From: Thalassotalea sp. 273M-4
Lineage (GTDB): Bacteria; Pseudomonadota; Gammaproteobacteria; Enterobacterales; Alteromonadaceae
Length of the DNA stretch: 64,000 nt
NCBI RefSeq assembly: GCF_041410465.1
Contig: NZ_CP166961.1
Coordinates: 1,984,001 to 2,048,000 of the forward strand
Reading direction: 5' to 3'
In this document: piece after piece, positions 1 through 9,376 of the stretch
Numbering within the stretch: position 1 is the first letter of the stretch
Layout: every line of letters begins with the position of its first letter
Position numbers and translations under genes: made by a program
Notes under the pieces: model-generated
Database searches by the model: none
What the model saw: the letters and a program-made list of their open reading frames with translations, nothing else
Told to the model about the DNA's origin: nothing

Positions 1-1
1 T

Positions 2-628
2 ATATTTGACTGGGACGGCACCCTAATGGACTCGATTGGCAAGATCGTGCTCTCTTTGCAAAACGCGGCCGCATTAAGTCAATTATCTATCCCCACCGCC
101 GAGCAAGTGAAAGGCATTATAGGTGCCAGCCTTAATGAAGCCGCCCATATGTTATTTCCGAAAATTAACGACTCGCAAAAGCAACAATTAATTTTTCACT
201 ACAAAGATCAATACCTAAATCAAAACAACACGCCTACCCCACTTTATGCCAATACCCGACAATTACTGACCGGGTTAAAACAGCAAAGTAAAACCCTAGC
301 CGTTGCCACTGGCAAAGCCAGAGTGGGGTTAGAAAAAGTGATGGCTGAGTCGAACACCAAACACTTTTTCACCACCACCCGAACGTGTGACGATGCCCAT
401 TCAAAACCGCATCCGCAAATGATTGAACAAATTTTAGATGAGCTTAAAGTGCCTGCCAGTAAAGCCTTAATGATAGGTGACAGTTATTACGACCTTGAAA
501 TGGCGCGCAATGCCAAAGTGGATAGCCTAGGGCTAACCCATGGCGCAGCAAACTTTCAAACGCTGTCAAAATGCAAACCAAAGGCTATTGTTCATTCTAT
601 GGAAGAATTGTCGAAATTGGTTTTATAG
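2..628 (+). CDS. HAD-IA family phosphatase, 5' end cut by window
   Basis: Phosphatase/phosphohydrolase of the haloacid dehalogenase superfamily, substrate unknown (pyrimidine nucleotidase or phosphoglycolate phosphatase type). The frame is open from base 2 and begins inside motif I (IFDWDGTLMDS), so the true start lies just before the window; the first in-frame ATG at 26 falls inside the motif and cannot be the start. Motif II is around LAVATGK, the motif III lysine is in SKPHPQM, and motif IV is MIGDSYYDLEMA. The alpha-helical cap lies between motifs I and II. Relatives often sit just after rluC, but the upstream gene is not visible. Family assignment is firm, substrate is not. Confidence 0.9.
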   Translation: MFDWDGTLMDSIGKIVLSLQNAAALSQLSIPTAEQVKGIIGASLNEAAHMLFPKINDSQKQQLIFHYKDQYLNQNNTPTPLYANTRQLLTGLKQQSKTLAVATGKARVGLEKVMAESNTKHFFTTTRTCDDAHSKPHPQMIEQILDELKVPASKALMIGDSYYDLEMARNAKVDSLGLTHGAANFQTLSKCKPKAIVHSMEELSKLVL

Positions 629-682
629 CGACGCTTTTAACAGAATGGTTTGGTTATAAAAAAGTAACAAACATTCACACCT

Positions 683-714
683 AGATTACTAGATGTTTAG
701 ACGTCTAGATTGAC
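683..714 (+). promoter_or_regulatory. MetJ operator: tandem 8-bp met boxes
   Basis: Four contiguous 8-bp units in register. 699-706 is a perfect consensus AGACGTCT; 691-698 matches 6/8, 683-690 matches 5/8, and 707-714 only 3/8. MetJ with S-adenosylmethionine binds such arrays cooperatively as stacked dimers. The array runs into the -35 element of the next promoter, so binding would block transcription of the downstream transporter gene. Confidence 0.85.
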
Positions 715-737
715 AAAACAACAAATTCCTATATCAT
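710..737 (+). promoter_or_regulatory. Probable sigma70 promoter of metT
   Basis: TTGACA at 710-715 is a perfect -35 box. A 16-bp spacer leads to TATCAT at 732-737 (5/6 match to the -10 box). Transcription would begin near 744. The -35 box overlaps the last met box, a repression geometry. An ATG at 736 would lie in the -10 box, which argues for translation starting later, at 772. Confidence 0.65.
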
Positions 738-771
738 GCAGCTATTGTTCAATACCTGCATGATTTTTTAT

Positions 772-2064
772 ATGGAAACTCAAACTGCAAAAGCGAGTGC
801 GCTTTTACCCATATTATTTTTTATCGCTATTTTTGTTGGCGTCGGCAGTTACTTTACATCGCAAGGTGTAGATTTTGCGTTCTACCAATTACCAGCCCAT
901 ATTGCCATTTTACCGGCGATTTTATTGGCGGTTTTGATGTCGTCTAAAAAAAGCAACGAAACCATTAGCACATTCATTAAGGGGGCTGGTCACAGTAATA
1001 TCATCACCATGTGCTTGATTTACTTACTTGCTGGTGCTTTTAGCGTGATTGCAAAATCAACGGGTGGCGTAAATGCGGTCGTCGATTTAGGTTTAGCGAT
1101 TATTCCATCTTGGTTTTTACTGCCGGGTATTTTTATCATCAGTGCGTTAATTGCCACGGCTATGGGAACCTCAATGGGCACCATTGCTGCTGTTGCTCCT
1201 GTTGCATTTGGTATTGGCGAGACAGCTCAAATTGATGGCGCGGTGATGGCTGGCGCGGTATTTAGTGGTGCTATTTTTGGTGACAATTTATCGATTATTT
1301 CAGACACCACCATTGCCGCAACCCGTACCCAAGGATGTCGCATGAAAGATAAGTTTGCGCAAAACATTAAAATTTCATTGCCCGCGGCACTTATTACGAT
1401 TGTGTTATTGACGTGGTTTAATAACCCCGGTGAAATGACTAATTCAATGCCAGAAAACCCATTGTTAGCATTACCCTATTTAGTGATTTTAGTATTGGCC
1501 GTTAGCGGTGTTAACGTATTTGCGGTATTAACCGCTGGCATTTTATTAGCCGGTATTAGTGGCTTAATCACGGGCGAGCATTCCTTACTAACCTTATCGA
1601 AAAACATTGGTGAAGGTTTTGTTTCCATGCAGGAAATTTTTATTCTGTCACTACTGATTGGTGGATTAAGCGAAATAACCCGCGCTGAAGGTGGCTTAAT
1701 TGCCATTCAAAAAAGCATTGGCAAACTTATTGCTAAAGCCAAAAACAGTCATGTTGCGGCTCAATTTGGTATTTCAATGACCACCGCATTAACCAATATT
1801 GGCGTGGCGAACAACACGGTTGCGATTTTAATAACCGGCGATTTAAACCGCGAAATGGCACAAAAGCATGGTATTAAGGCGGCGAAAGCCGCAAGTTTGG
1901 TTGATATTGCCGCGTGTATCGTACAGGGCCTTATTCCATGGGGTGCACAAGCTTTGTTATTAGGCTCTTTATTTGCGCTAAATCCGGTTTCAGTCGTAAC
2001 GACTAGCATCTACCCTGTTGCGCTAACGTTTACCGCTGGTATAGCTATGTTGCTTAAAAAATAG
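772..2064 (+). CDS. metT: NhaC-superfamily transporter, predicted methionine transporter MetT
   Basis: Inner-membrane transporter of the Na+/H+ antiporter NhaC superfamily, about 430 residues with roughly 11-12 hydrophobic segments. Conserved features include the GTSMGTIAAVAPVA stretch and GAIFGDNLSIISDTTIAAT, typical of this superfamily. Homologues behind MetJ sites in gammaproteobacteria were predicted by comparative genomics to import methionine (MetT), and the met boxes at 683-714 put this one in that group. The longer frame opens at ATG 736, but that codon sits in the likely -10 box, so I chose ATG 772; ATG 760 is possible. No good Shine-Dalgarno is visible. A strong terminator follows, so the gene is monocistronic. 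Transport of methionine is inferred from regulation, not seen in the protein. Confidence 0.85.
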   Translation: METQTAKASALLPILFFIAIFVGVGSYFTSQGVDFAFYQLPAHIAILPAILLAVLMSSKKSNETISTFIKGAGHSNIITMCLIYLLAGAFSVIAKSTGGVNAVVDLGLAIIPSWFLLPGIFIISALIATAMGTSMGTIAAVAPVAFGIGETAQIDGAVMAGAVFSGAIFGDNLSIISDTTIAATRTQGCRMKDKFAQNIKISLPAALITIVLLTWFNNPGEMTNSMPENPLLALPYLVILVLAVSGVNVFAVLTAGILLAGISGLITGEHSLLTLSKNIGEGFVSMQEIFILSLLIGGLSEITRAEGGLIAIQKSIGKLIAKAKNSHVAAQFGISMTTALTNIGVANNTVAILITGDLNREMAQKHGIKAAKAASLVDIAACIVQGLIPWGAQALLLGSLFALNPVSVVTTSIYPVALTFTAGIAMLLKK

Positions 2065-2120
2065 CACGAAATACATAAGTAGATATATAGCTATCTAGCA
2101 CCATTGAAAAGGAAAAAAAA

Positions 2121-2146
2121 CCAAGCAAATTTGCTTGGTTTTTTTT
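2121..2146 (+). terminator. Rho-independent terminator of metT
   Basis: Perfect inverted repeat CCAAGCAAA/TTTGCTTGG (2121-2138) followed by a run of eight T. An A-run precedes it, so it could also work on the minus strand. Confidence 0.9.
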
Positions 2147-2595
2147 CCAAAGTCGTCAGAACTGGATGAACTGTTGGTTGATAAATACGAATAAAGTGCA
2201 GATTGTCACCGACCCTATTCATGCTAAATACCTTTATATATGCCAAATAGGTTGGCGAAATATTTATTGTTATAACGCTTAATTTGATCTCACAAGATGC
2301 TCTAACTAATGTCTATATTGTTACGCATGGTTATCAATAAATGAGTCTTTGCAACTGCCTCTCGTTTTATAAATCTATTGTTTACGTTTCATACTTTACT
2401 TTCAGAGCTTTATGCAACAGCAACTATTGTTTCTGCCCCATTCGCGGCCGGATTTGGCCTAGTAATTGGGATAGGTTTACTGGTTGGAGCCTAGATGGAA
2501 TAGAAAGAATGTTATTAGCACTCATATTTTCATTTTTGAGTGCTAATTAATAAATCCTTTATGAAGTGATTTTTAATTAATATTAGGGATAAATA
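2147..2595. other. Gene-poor gap with possible remnant of a small hydrophobic-peptide gene
   Basis: No confident gene. A frame opening at 2373 and ending at the stop 2496-2498 encodes a Gly/Ala-rich hydrophobic tail (about 2412-2495; it ends GLVIGIGLLVGA), but it has no ATG, GTG or TTG start. An overlapping 69-codon frame from ATG 2341 has no recognisable features and runs through a hairpin, so I do not call it. At 2515-2546 lies a perfect 10-bp stem (TTAGCACTCA/TGAGTGCTAA) that could terminate a transcript coming from the left. Confidence 0.4.
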
Positions 2596-3612
2596 ATGAC
2601 AAAAGAATGGTCCTTACAAAAAGGAGACAACATCCAAAGTTTTGAAAATGTTGAAGGTGTACTTAAAGCATTAAAAAATTGGTCTCCATTTACCCCCATC
2701 TTGGTTTCAAAACCTCAAAGTGATCAATTTTTACCTCCAACCTGCCATCACCAATTAGCCACAACAATAGTGAGTCGATACAAGGCTCGAGTGCAAGTTT
2801 GTATCGCCATGACCTTCACAGCTACTTTGATTACTATTTTATGTTTGCTTGTAACTGGTGATATCATTTTTTTAAAGGGTAGCATTCTATTTGCGTTAAT
2901 AATCGGTGCTGTACTTTGGGACTATTGTATATCGTTTAAATCTTTACATAACTTAACTACAAGAACTCTGTTTATGTATTGGCTAATAAATTCAAAATAT
3001 ATGAAGCGAATCATCTTGGGCTGGCTGATTTTCATCATTGCTCTTGCTACGATTCAAGCTCTAATGATGTATTTTTTGTCTGGACGAGAAGCAATGTTTA
3101 TCTTAATTGGAACGGTTCATAGCAGTGTTCTGGATGGAGAGGTTTGGCGCCTTTTTGTTGGGCCGTTTTTGCACTCATCGGTCGCGCACTTTCTAATTAA
3201 TGCCACATTTTTAATGCTTATTGGTCCACTGTCTTGGCGTTTGTATTCATTCAGGGCTGTTCTTATTCTAGTGTTAGGTAGCGCAATAGGTGCGCTTTTT
3301 TCAACTCTCTTAGCGACCTTTGTTGATAACTATCCATACGACAGTTATGCGGGACTATCACCTGGTATTTTTGCATTATATGGCGCCGTTTTTATTGCTG
3401 GAACATTAAATAAGACATTATTGCCTCAGGGCATTGCGTTACATTTAGGTTTTGTGGCGTTAATTTCAATGGTATCCGCAATGGTATATTACCAACATTC
3501 AGCAGATGCAAGTCATTGGGCAGGATTTATACTAGGTGCACTATTGTCCTTGTGTTTTAACGCAAAAAAAATTGTCTTTACTGACATGAATGCGAATGAC
3601 ACTCCCACTTAA
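2596..3612 (+). CDS. Rhomboid-family intramembrane serine protease
   Basis: Membrane-embedded protease that cleaves transmembrane helices. The rhomboid core is C-terminal: VWRLFVGPFLHSSVAHFLIN supplies the TM2 His and Asn, GLSPGIFA carries catalytic Ser255, and ASHWAGFILGA carries catalytic His307. The dyad is therefore intact. Ahead of the core is an unusual extension: about 65 soluble residues, two hydrophobic segments near 68-110, and a further helix near 138-160, giving 338 residues against about 275 for GlpG. The start is ATG 2596 with AGGGA nine bases upstream. It sits alone between a terminator and a minus-strand orphan. The substrate is unknown. Confidence 0.88.
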   Translation: MTKEWSLQKGDNIQSFENVEGVLKALKNWSPFTPILVSKPQSDQFLPPTCHHQLATTIVSRYKARVQVCIAMTFTATLITILCLLVTGDIIFLKGSILFALIIGAVLWDYCISFKSLHNLTTRTLFMYWLINSKYMKRIILGWLIFIIALATIQALMMYFLSGREAMFILIGTVHSSVLDGEVWRLFVGPFLHSSVAHFLINATFLMLIGPLSWRLYSFRAVLILVLGSAIGALFSTLLATFVDNYPYDSYAGLSPGIFALYGAVFIAGTLNKTLLPQGIALHLGFVALISMVSAMVYYQHSADASHWAGFILGALLSLCFNAKKIVFTDMNANDTPT

Positions 3613-3718
3613 AGCGCACAAAAGAAGTCTTTGCAGTATATGCCTTATTCGCATTTATCTCTTTTAAATCGAGGTTTGGGTAATGAGTTAACCGCTTTGA
3701 AGTGCTTCATGGAGTAAC

Positions 3719-4063
3719 CTAATGAATGCCTTTGTTTGTGGGGGTATTTAAAAGCTTATGGATAGAAACAAGTGATAACGCCTCATCGGGATTATAGCCT
3801 TGTCGGCAAAGTAAAAACGCATCAAAGTCGATTTTTTTGTAGATAACACTTAATGTATCACTCAATATATCAAGGGTATATTGTGAATTTTTGGTTGTCA
3901 CCAGGGTACAACTCGACTTAAAGCAAATGCGTTTAACCCGACTGGTTAAACGCCAATATGGCTTGCCTTGATTGCTATACTCAAAGAATAAAAACACATA
4001 ATCAGGCTGCTCTTTAACATTAAATAAATACGCTTGTCTGGTAGTATAAGAATATTGCTTCAT
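3719..4063 (-). CDS. Hypothetical protein, 114 aa
   Basis: Not recognised. A soluble-looking protein with alternating aromatic and charged residues in the first half (around residues 20-45) and a C-terminal part, with no signal peptide or membrane helix. The ribosome-binding site before ATG 4063 is weak. Composition resembles its neighbours, and the frame overlaps no better gene. It is transcribed in the same direction as the exonuclease and sbcDC genes but separated by about 150 bases. It could be a genuine lineage-specific gene or a chance frame. Confidence 0.45.
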   Translation of the reverse strand: MKQYSYTTRQAYLFNVKEQPDYVFLFFEYSNQGKPYWRLTSRVKRICFKSSCTLVTTKNSQYTLDILSDTLSVIYKKIDFDAFLLCRQGYNPDEALSLVSIHKLLNTPTNKGIH

Positions 4064-4210
4064 GATGCATTACTAAAAGAAAAATACCCCAAGTATTGTA
4101 GTGGCGTAGTGCTCTTAGTCCAAGCTAGAGTACAAAAAATCAAAAAGGTGTAGTTGTTAACTACCGTCATCATGACGCTTTTATTGAGGCTTTTGCAGTT
4201 ATTGCTTTGC

Positions 4211-4855
4211 TTACACACTATTAATCAAGTGAAAGTTTTTGAAAAAGCTTTGCACCGAACTCTTTTTAGCTTTTGCCAATTGTTCAACCAAGGTAAATGG
4301 CACAGGGTTTATGCGATACTCGCGGTGAATATCTCTTAGCATTTGTTGCCACAGCTTGGCGGTCATTTGCGAGTCGAATAAAGCTCGGTGAAACTGGCCT
4401 TCTGTGCTTAGGTTTTTATAGCGCACTAAGGTACCTAATTTATGATCAGGTGCCTGTTGGTAAAGTCGTCTTGATATTAACAAGGTACAGGCAAATCGAC
4501 CTGAGTAGTGATGATTAATGCGCGCAAATTCGGCATCGAGAAACTTTTTGTCAAATGACGCATTGTGAGCCAGTAAATGACTGTCGCCAATAAAGTCGGC
4601 AAATTGTGCCATGACTTCATCGCAAGGGGCTGCATTTGCCAACATTTTATTGGTGATCCCGGTATATTGTTCAATAAATGCATTTACTCGTCTTCCTGGG
4701 TTCATTAACTGTTGAAAAGTATCTGTTACTTGCCCTTTTTCCAGCTTTACCGCACCAATTTCAATCGCTCTATCACCCGCATCGGGTGATAATCCAGTGG
4801 TTTCAAAATCGAGCACAACAAGGCTGTCGGCTCGATTATCAGATCTTATGTGCAT
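4211..4855 (-). CDS. DEDDh-family 3'-5' exonuclease
   Basis: Cytoplasmic 3'-5' exonuclease of the DnaQ/RNase T superfamily, 214 residues. Exo I is LDFETTGL with metal ligands Asp16 and Glu18; the middle block contains YTGIT and HNASFDKKFL with the Exo II Asp; Exo III has the His and Asp of HRALFDSQ. All acidic ligands are present, so it should be active. It is a stand-alone protein, not the polymerase III epsilon subunit, which is usually longer and encoded beside rnhA. It lies 17 bases after sbcC and is co-directional, suggesting a shared DNA-processing transcript. DNA or RNA preference cannot be read from the sequence. Confidence 0.88.
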   Translation of the reverse strand: MHIRSDNRADSLVVLDFETTGLSPDAGDRAIEIGAVKLEKGQVTDTFQQLMNPGRRVNAFIEQYTGITNKMLANAAPCDEVMAQFADFIGDSHLLAHNASFDKKFLDAEFARINHHYSGRFACTLLISRRLYQQAPDHKLGTLVRYKNLSTEGQFHRALFDSQMTAKLWQQMLRDIHREYRINPVPFTLVEQLAKAKKSSVQSFFKNFHLINSV

Positions 4856-4872
4856 ATTCTTGTACGGCTCCC

Positions 4873-7800
4873 TTAATGCCCTAATGTGTTTTGGGTTTCA
4901 ATGTGACTGCCACTGTGGGAATTCGTTACATTGATTCGCAGACCCATTTGTTCTTTAAGTTCAGACACATGTGAAATAATTCCGATGGTTCGCCCACCCT
5001 CTTGTAAATCGATAAGTGTTTGAATAGCCAGTTGCAAGGATTCTTGGTCTAAACTGCCAAAGCCCTCATCGATAAATAAGGTATCAAGTGCGATGCCACC
5101 GCTTCGCTGTTGCACCACATCGCTCAACGCCAAAGCTAAGGCGAGTGAGGCTAAAAATGATTCACCACCTGATAAGGTCGATACCGGTCTGGTTTTACCG
5201 GTATACGCATCGTCAATGGCTAAATCCAGACCTGCTGTAACGTTCTTTTTCTGTAAGCCTTCATCTTGGCGAACAAGCTGATATTGGCCACGGCTCATAA
5301 TATGTAGGCGTTTACTGGCAATGGCCAATACCGAGTCGAGTAAGTCGCCTAGCACAAAACGCTCTAGTGACACCCGCACATTGCCTTTACCGCCCGCAGC
5401 TTTTGCTAATGTTCCTACCACTTCATATTGGCGTTTATTTTCGCTTTGCTCTTGCTGTAATTTAGTAATGCGTTTTGCAATATCTTTAAGTTTGCTTAGC
5501 TGTAATTGGCTTTGACTAAAGGCTTGTTCAGCTTGTTGATAAGCCCGCTCTGCCACTGTTAAGGCTTGCTCTATAGTGGCTAGGTCTGGCATAGCATCGT
5601 CTTGTAATAAATGTTTAAGCTGTTGCTGTAAAAGTGCAAGTTGCGAGCTGATATCTCGCCCTTGATTGTTATACTGCTCAATTTGTTGTTGCCAATTATC
5701 AAGCTGATGTTGATTTGATAACAACTGCTCGAGCACATCAACACGGTCAAATTCACTTTGCACAAAGGCCTTGTCCCACGTCAATTTTTGCTCAGTTAAA
5801 CGCTGTTGCAGTTGCTCTAAGTTCCGCTTTACCTGTTCTACTTGGGCCTGGTTTGCCACCAAATCCTGGTTTGCGTCGCTATGTCGGTTTTGTGCTGATT
5901 TAAGTTTTTGTTCAAGCTCACTAAGTTGACCGCTTTTTTGTTGCATTAATTGTTCTATTTGAGCTTTGCTTTGATATGACTGACCAATCTCTTGTCGTAA
6001 GCTGCTTAACTGAGTGCCATAGGTAATGCTATCTTTTGCCAAGGTTGGCAATTGTTGGTTAATATCATCTATTTGTATTAAAAGAGGCTCTATTTGTCCC
6101 ACTAAATCATCAAGTAATGCTTGTGCTTTTGGTAATTGTTGTTGCAATTTCGCAATTTCAGTCAACTGTCGATTAAGGTCATTAAGCTTGGCTTGGGCTT
6201 GCTCTGTGCTTAATGCTTTAACCTCGGCTGATAGTGATAATTCTAAAGTCTCGATTTGCTTTTGACAGCCTTTGACCGTTTCTTGCCATTGCACACATTT
6301 GGTTTCATTACCTTGATGTTGCTGTCGCATATGTTGTTGATGCGCTCTGGCGCTGTCTATATCCGCTTTACTTATTTGCTGTTGCTGTCCTTGTGGCTTG
6401 GCAGGGTTTGGATGCTCACTTGAGCCACAAACAGGACACGGCAGACCTGATTTAAGCTCTTGAGCTAAAACTAGCGCCTGACTTTGATGCCATGTCAATT
6501 CAAGTCGATTCGCCTCTTGTTCGGCTAAAAGGTAGTCTTGATACGATTGTTTATGAGCATCTTCAACTTGTTGTAATTGCTGCTGAGCCTGCTTTAATTC
6601 TTGTTGTAAGGTTTGTCGTTGGCCAAGTTGATTGACGTGCTGCTGTGCAACATTATGATCGTATCTAAGTTGCCCTTCGGTACTTAATTGCTGTTTTAAA
6701 TTATTTAAAAAAACATCACCCTTTTGACTTCGTTGCACCAATTCCTGGTGTTTCTCGTTAAGCAACTGCAAATGCTGTTTTGACTGTTGCTCTTGGGATT
6801 GCGCTTTGGCGTGAGCTTGTTGCAAAGTATCGAGCTGATCAAATTTTTGCCCAATGACCTTTAGTTGCTGTTGCTCTTGTAACAGAGCATCGCGCCCTTT
6901 GGCATCGGTTTCGGCTTGGGTTAATGCGACTTTGGCTTGCTGTAAATCTTGCCGCAATTGATTTTGTTTTAGTGTTAGTGATTGCAACTGATCACGTTGT
7001 AATACAACATCGTTGTCCGCTTGTTTAAATGCTTTGTAAATTGGCTCAAGAGCCAAAGCCTTATTGGTGTTTAAAACCAGTTGTTGAATTGATTCAATTT
7101 CATCTTTACGGGCTTGATGTCTTGCTTGCTCTGCTTTAAGTTTGGTTTGTTGTTCGATTAAAGTACTAACATCCAACGCGTGTTTATGCTCAGCTTTGGC
7201 TTTATGCATGGCTAAATCGGCTTGTTTTTTTAGTGCTTCTTGCTGATTAAAAAGTTGCTCTGCATTGCCAAGGGCTGTGCTTAATGCTTCAACATTGTCA
7301 ACAGCGACCTCATCAAGGGTTAATTGAATATTCTCTTCAAAGCGCTTGTACTCTCTTTCAATATTCCCGGCTTTATCTTTTAATTTTTGCTCAATGCGTT
7401 TATACACTTCGGTTTGAAATAGGGTTGATAAAATCGCTTGGCGGGCATCAGATTTTGCTAATAGTAACTCACGAAATTTACCTTGAGGTAACACCATAAC
7501 TTGGCGAAATTGCTCAGCGGTTAGACCGATAATCTGTTCTATTTCTTTTTTTGCTTCATTCGAGCTTTTAGCTACAAGGGTTTGTGGTTGCTCTGTTTTA
7601 TCGCCATTTTGTACTAATTTGACCAAATGCGCCGTCGGTTTTTGTTCGGTAAAACCATCACCTCTTTTGGCTTTTCGAATCTGGCTAGGTACGCGAGTAA
7701 TTTGGTAAGTGTCATGGCGAATGGAAAAGGTTAAAGATACTTGTGTAAGAATTTCTTCGTTAGCATGGTCACATCGCAAGCCCACATCTTTTCGGGCATC

Positions 7801-7974
7801 ATCGGTGGTTTCACCATACAGAGCATAACAAATAGCATGTAAAATAGACGACTTACCCGCCCCTGTTGGGCCATCGATTAAAAATAGTGGATTTTGCCCT
7901 AGGGCAGTGAAATCTATTTTTTGCTCATCAGCAAACGGGCCAAACGCTTGCAGACTTAATTGCTGTAATTTCAT
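4873..7974 (-). CDS. sbcC: Exonuclease subunit SbcC (SMC-like ATPase)
   Basis: ATPase subunit of the SbcCD (Rad50-Mre11-like) nuclease, which opens hairpins and protein-blocked DNA ends. Walker A is GPTGAGKSS at residues 35-43. Two long glutamine-rich coiled-coil arms flank a zinc hook with CPVC near residue 511. The C-terminal lobe has the ABC signature LSGGESFLASLALALA near residue 930 and Walker B FIDEGFGSLD near 965. At 1033 residues it matches the usual length. Its ATG overlaps the sbcD stop by one base (TAATG), implying translational coupling. Confidence 0.97.
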   Translation of the reverse strand: MKLQQLSLQAFGPFADEQKIDFTALGQNPLFLIDGPTGAGKSSILHAICYALYGETTDDARKDVGLRCDHANEEILTQVSLTFSIRHDTYQITRVPSQIRKAKRGDGFTEQKPTAHLVKLVQNGDKTEQPQTLVAKSSNEAKKEIEQIIGLTAEQFRQVMVLPQGKFRELLLAKSDARQAILSTLFQTEVYKRIEQKLKDKAGNIEREYKRFEENIQLTLDEVAVDNVEALSTALGNAEQLFNQQEALKKQADLAMHKAKAEHKHALDVSTLIEQQTKLKAEQARHQARKDEIESIQQLVLNTNKALALEPIYKAFKQADNDVVLQRDQLQSLTLKQNQLRQDLQQAKVALTQAETDAKGRDALLQEQQQLKVIGQKFDQLDTLQQAHAKAQSQEQQSKQHLQLLNEKHQELVQRSQKGDVFLNNLKQQLSTEGQLRYDHNVAQQHVNQLGQRQTLQQELKQAQQQLQQVEDAHKQSYQDYLLAEQEANRLELTWHQSQALVLAQELKSGLPCPVCGSSEHPNPAKPQGQQQQISKADIDSARAHQQHMRQQHQGNETKCVQWQETVKGCQKQIETLELSLSAEVKALSTEQAQAKLNDLNRQLTEIAKLQQQLPKAQALLDDLVGQIEPLLIQIDDINQQLPTLAKDSITYGTQLSSLRQEIGQSYQSKAQIEQLMQQKSGQLSELEQKLKSAQNRHSDANQDLVANQAQVEQVKRNLEQLQQRLTEQKLTWDKAFVQSEFDRVDVLEQLLSNQHQLDNWQQQIEQYNNQGRDISSQLALLQQQLKHLLQDDAMPDLATIEQALTVAERAYQQAEQAFSQSQLQLSKLKDIAKRITKLQQEQSENKRQYEVVGTLAKAAGGKGNVRVSLERFVLGDLLDSVLAIASKRLHIMSRGQYQLVRQDEGLQKKNVTAGLDLAIDDAYTGKTRPVSTLSGGESFLASLALALALSDVVQQRSGGIALDTLFIDEGFGSLDQESLQLAIQTLIDLQEGGRTIGIISHVSELKEQMGLRINVTNSHSGSHIETQNTLGH

Positions 7975-9155
7975 TATTTAGCCTCCAAGTCAGTTTGTGC
8001 TTCGGCGATGGTTTGTTTTAGTAAATCGCTTTGTTCAGAGGTTAGTTCTTGCCCCATGACTTGACTAAAAAAATCCGAAAACACTTGTTCTTCATCACGT
8101 TTATTACCTTGCGCCAGTGCTTTACTGATGCTCAATTTACTGCCAGATTGAAGATCAAAGTTAGTCCGTTCAATTTGCAACACATTAGGGTACACTTTGC
8201 GTAAACGCCCAATAGGGTCAAGGATCACTTGCGTGTCGGTAAGTTTGGCAAGTATATAATCTTGGCTCTTAAGGTCCGATTTACCTTGTGCTATTAACTC
8301 TTCTAGGGTGCCTTCTATTACCCTTAAGTCATGACGAGCATTTAAAGGCAATGACTGATGACTGACCTCGCCTTGTTGATTAATTTCAACCAAGGTAACC
8401 GACTTTTTTTGCTTATATTCGGAAAAAGAATACTTTAGTAAACTGCCACTGTAACGAATATGCGGTTCACCTTTAAACTGAGGCGAATGTAAATGACCAA
8501 GAGCAACATACGAAAAATCTGCCAGAGGTTGCCACGAAACCCTATCGGCGCCGCCAATAGACAATGGGCGCTCTGAGTCGGACTCACTCGCACCATCAAT
8601 AAAACAGTGGCTTAATAAAACGGCTGGTGTATTAGGATGTTGCTGCTGTTTTGAGGCTAGAATTTTTTCAGCCATGTAGGTATGAGCATCATCATAAGTT
8701 TTAACGACCAGAGCGTTGTCATCATCGGCAAACGCTTCTCTTACTTCAACGGGGTCGTGATACGGTATACCGTAAAAAGCCACTTCGGTGTTGTCACCTT
8801 GTAATACGATGGCGTTATCTGCTTGTTTTAAATCGGCCAAAATATGCAAGCCCGATTGTTGCATGTGGCGAGCGCCAAAACGCAGTCGTTTGGCGCTGTC
8901 ATGATTTCCACTGATCATAATAATGGGCAGACTAAACTCTTGTTCTATCTCATGTAAAAAATTATCTAAGGCTTCTACCGCATCGGCTGGAGGGATAGCT
9001 CGGTCAAAGACATCGCCACTGATCACCAATGCATTAACCTGATGTTCCCTAATATATTGTTTTATTTGAGAAAGAACAAAAATTTGATCGTCTAAAAGGG
9101 ATATATTTTGAAATAATCGGCCAATGTGCCAATCTGAAGTATGGATAAATCGCAT
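7974..9155 (-). CDS. sbcD: Exonuclease subunit SbcD (Mre11-like nuclease)
   Basis: Metallophosphoesterase nuclease subunit of SbcCD. Metal-binding motifs occur in order: HTSDWHIGR, SGDVFDRAIP, SGNHDSA, LLSHCF and GHLHSP. The frame can be extended to 9188, but family proteins begin MRFIHTSDWHIG, so ATG 9155 is chosen, giving 393 residues. It is the first gene of the sbcDC operon, with sbcC overlapping its stop by one base. The 220 bases upstream carry no other gene. Confidence 0.96.
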   Translation of the reverse strand: MRFIHTSDWHIGRLFQNISLLDDQIFVLSQIKQYIREHQVNALVISGDVFDRAIPPADAVEALDNFLHEIEQEFSLPIIMISGNHDSAKRLRFGARHMQQSGLHILADLKQADNAIVLQGDNTEVAFYGIPYHDPVEVREAFADDDNALVVKTYDDAHTYMAEKILASKQQQHPNTPAVLLSHCFIDGASESDSERPLSIGGADRVSWQPLADFSYVALGHLHSPQFKGEPHIRYSGSLLKYSFSEYKQKKSVTLVEINQQGEVSHQSLPLNARHDLRVIEGTLEELIAQGKSDLKSQDYILAKLTDTQVILDPIGRLRKVYPNVLQIERTNFDLQSGSKLSISKALAQGNKRDEEQVFSDFFSQVMGQELTSEQSDLLKQTIAEAQTDLEAK

Positions 9156-9376
9156 GCAAATACAGGAAAAATGAACTCTGCTCAACAAGGTAAGCGATTG
9201 CGTGTTAATTCACAATAGGGAATTTATAACCAAGGCTTTATTTATCCGGTTTGACTCTTTTAAATGCCAAAAAACCAGCGTTTTTCAAAGCTAAATAGCT
9301 GGCATTATTGCCTTTAAAGGCGACTAGTGCTCTAATCTATACAAAACTATAAGCAAAATAAATTTTGGGGTGCTTT

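Noticed and set aside
2341..2550. 69-codon frame on the plus strand
   Set aside because: No recognisable features, no ribosome-binding site, and it runs through a hairpin; a neighbouring frame looks more protein-like but lacks a start.
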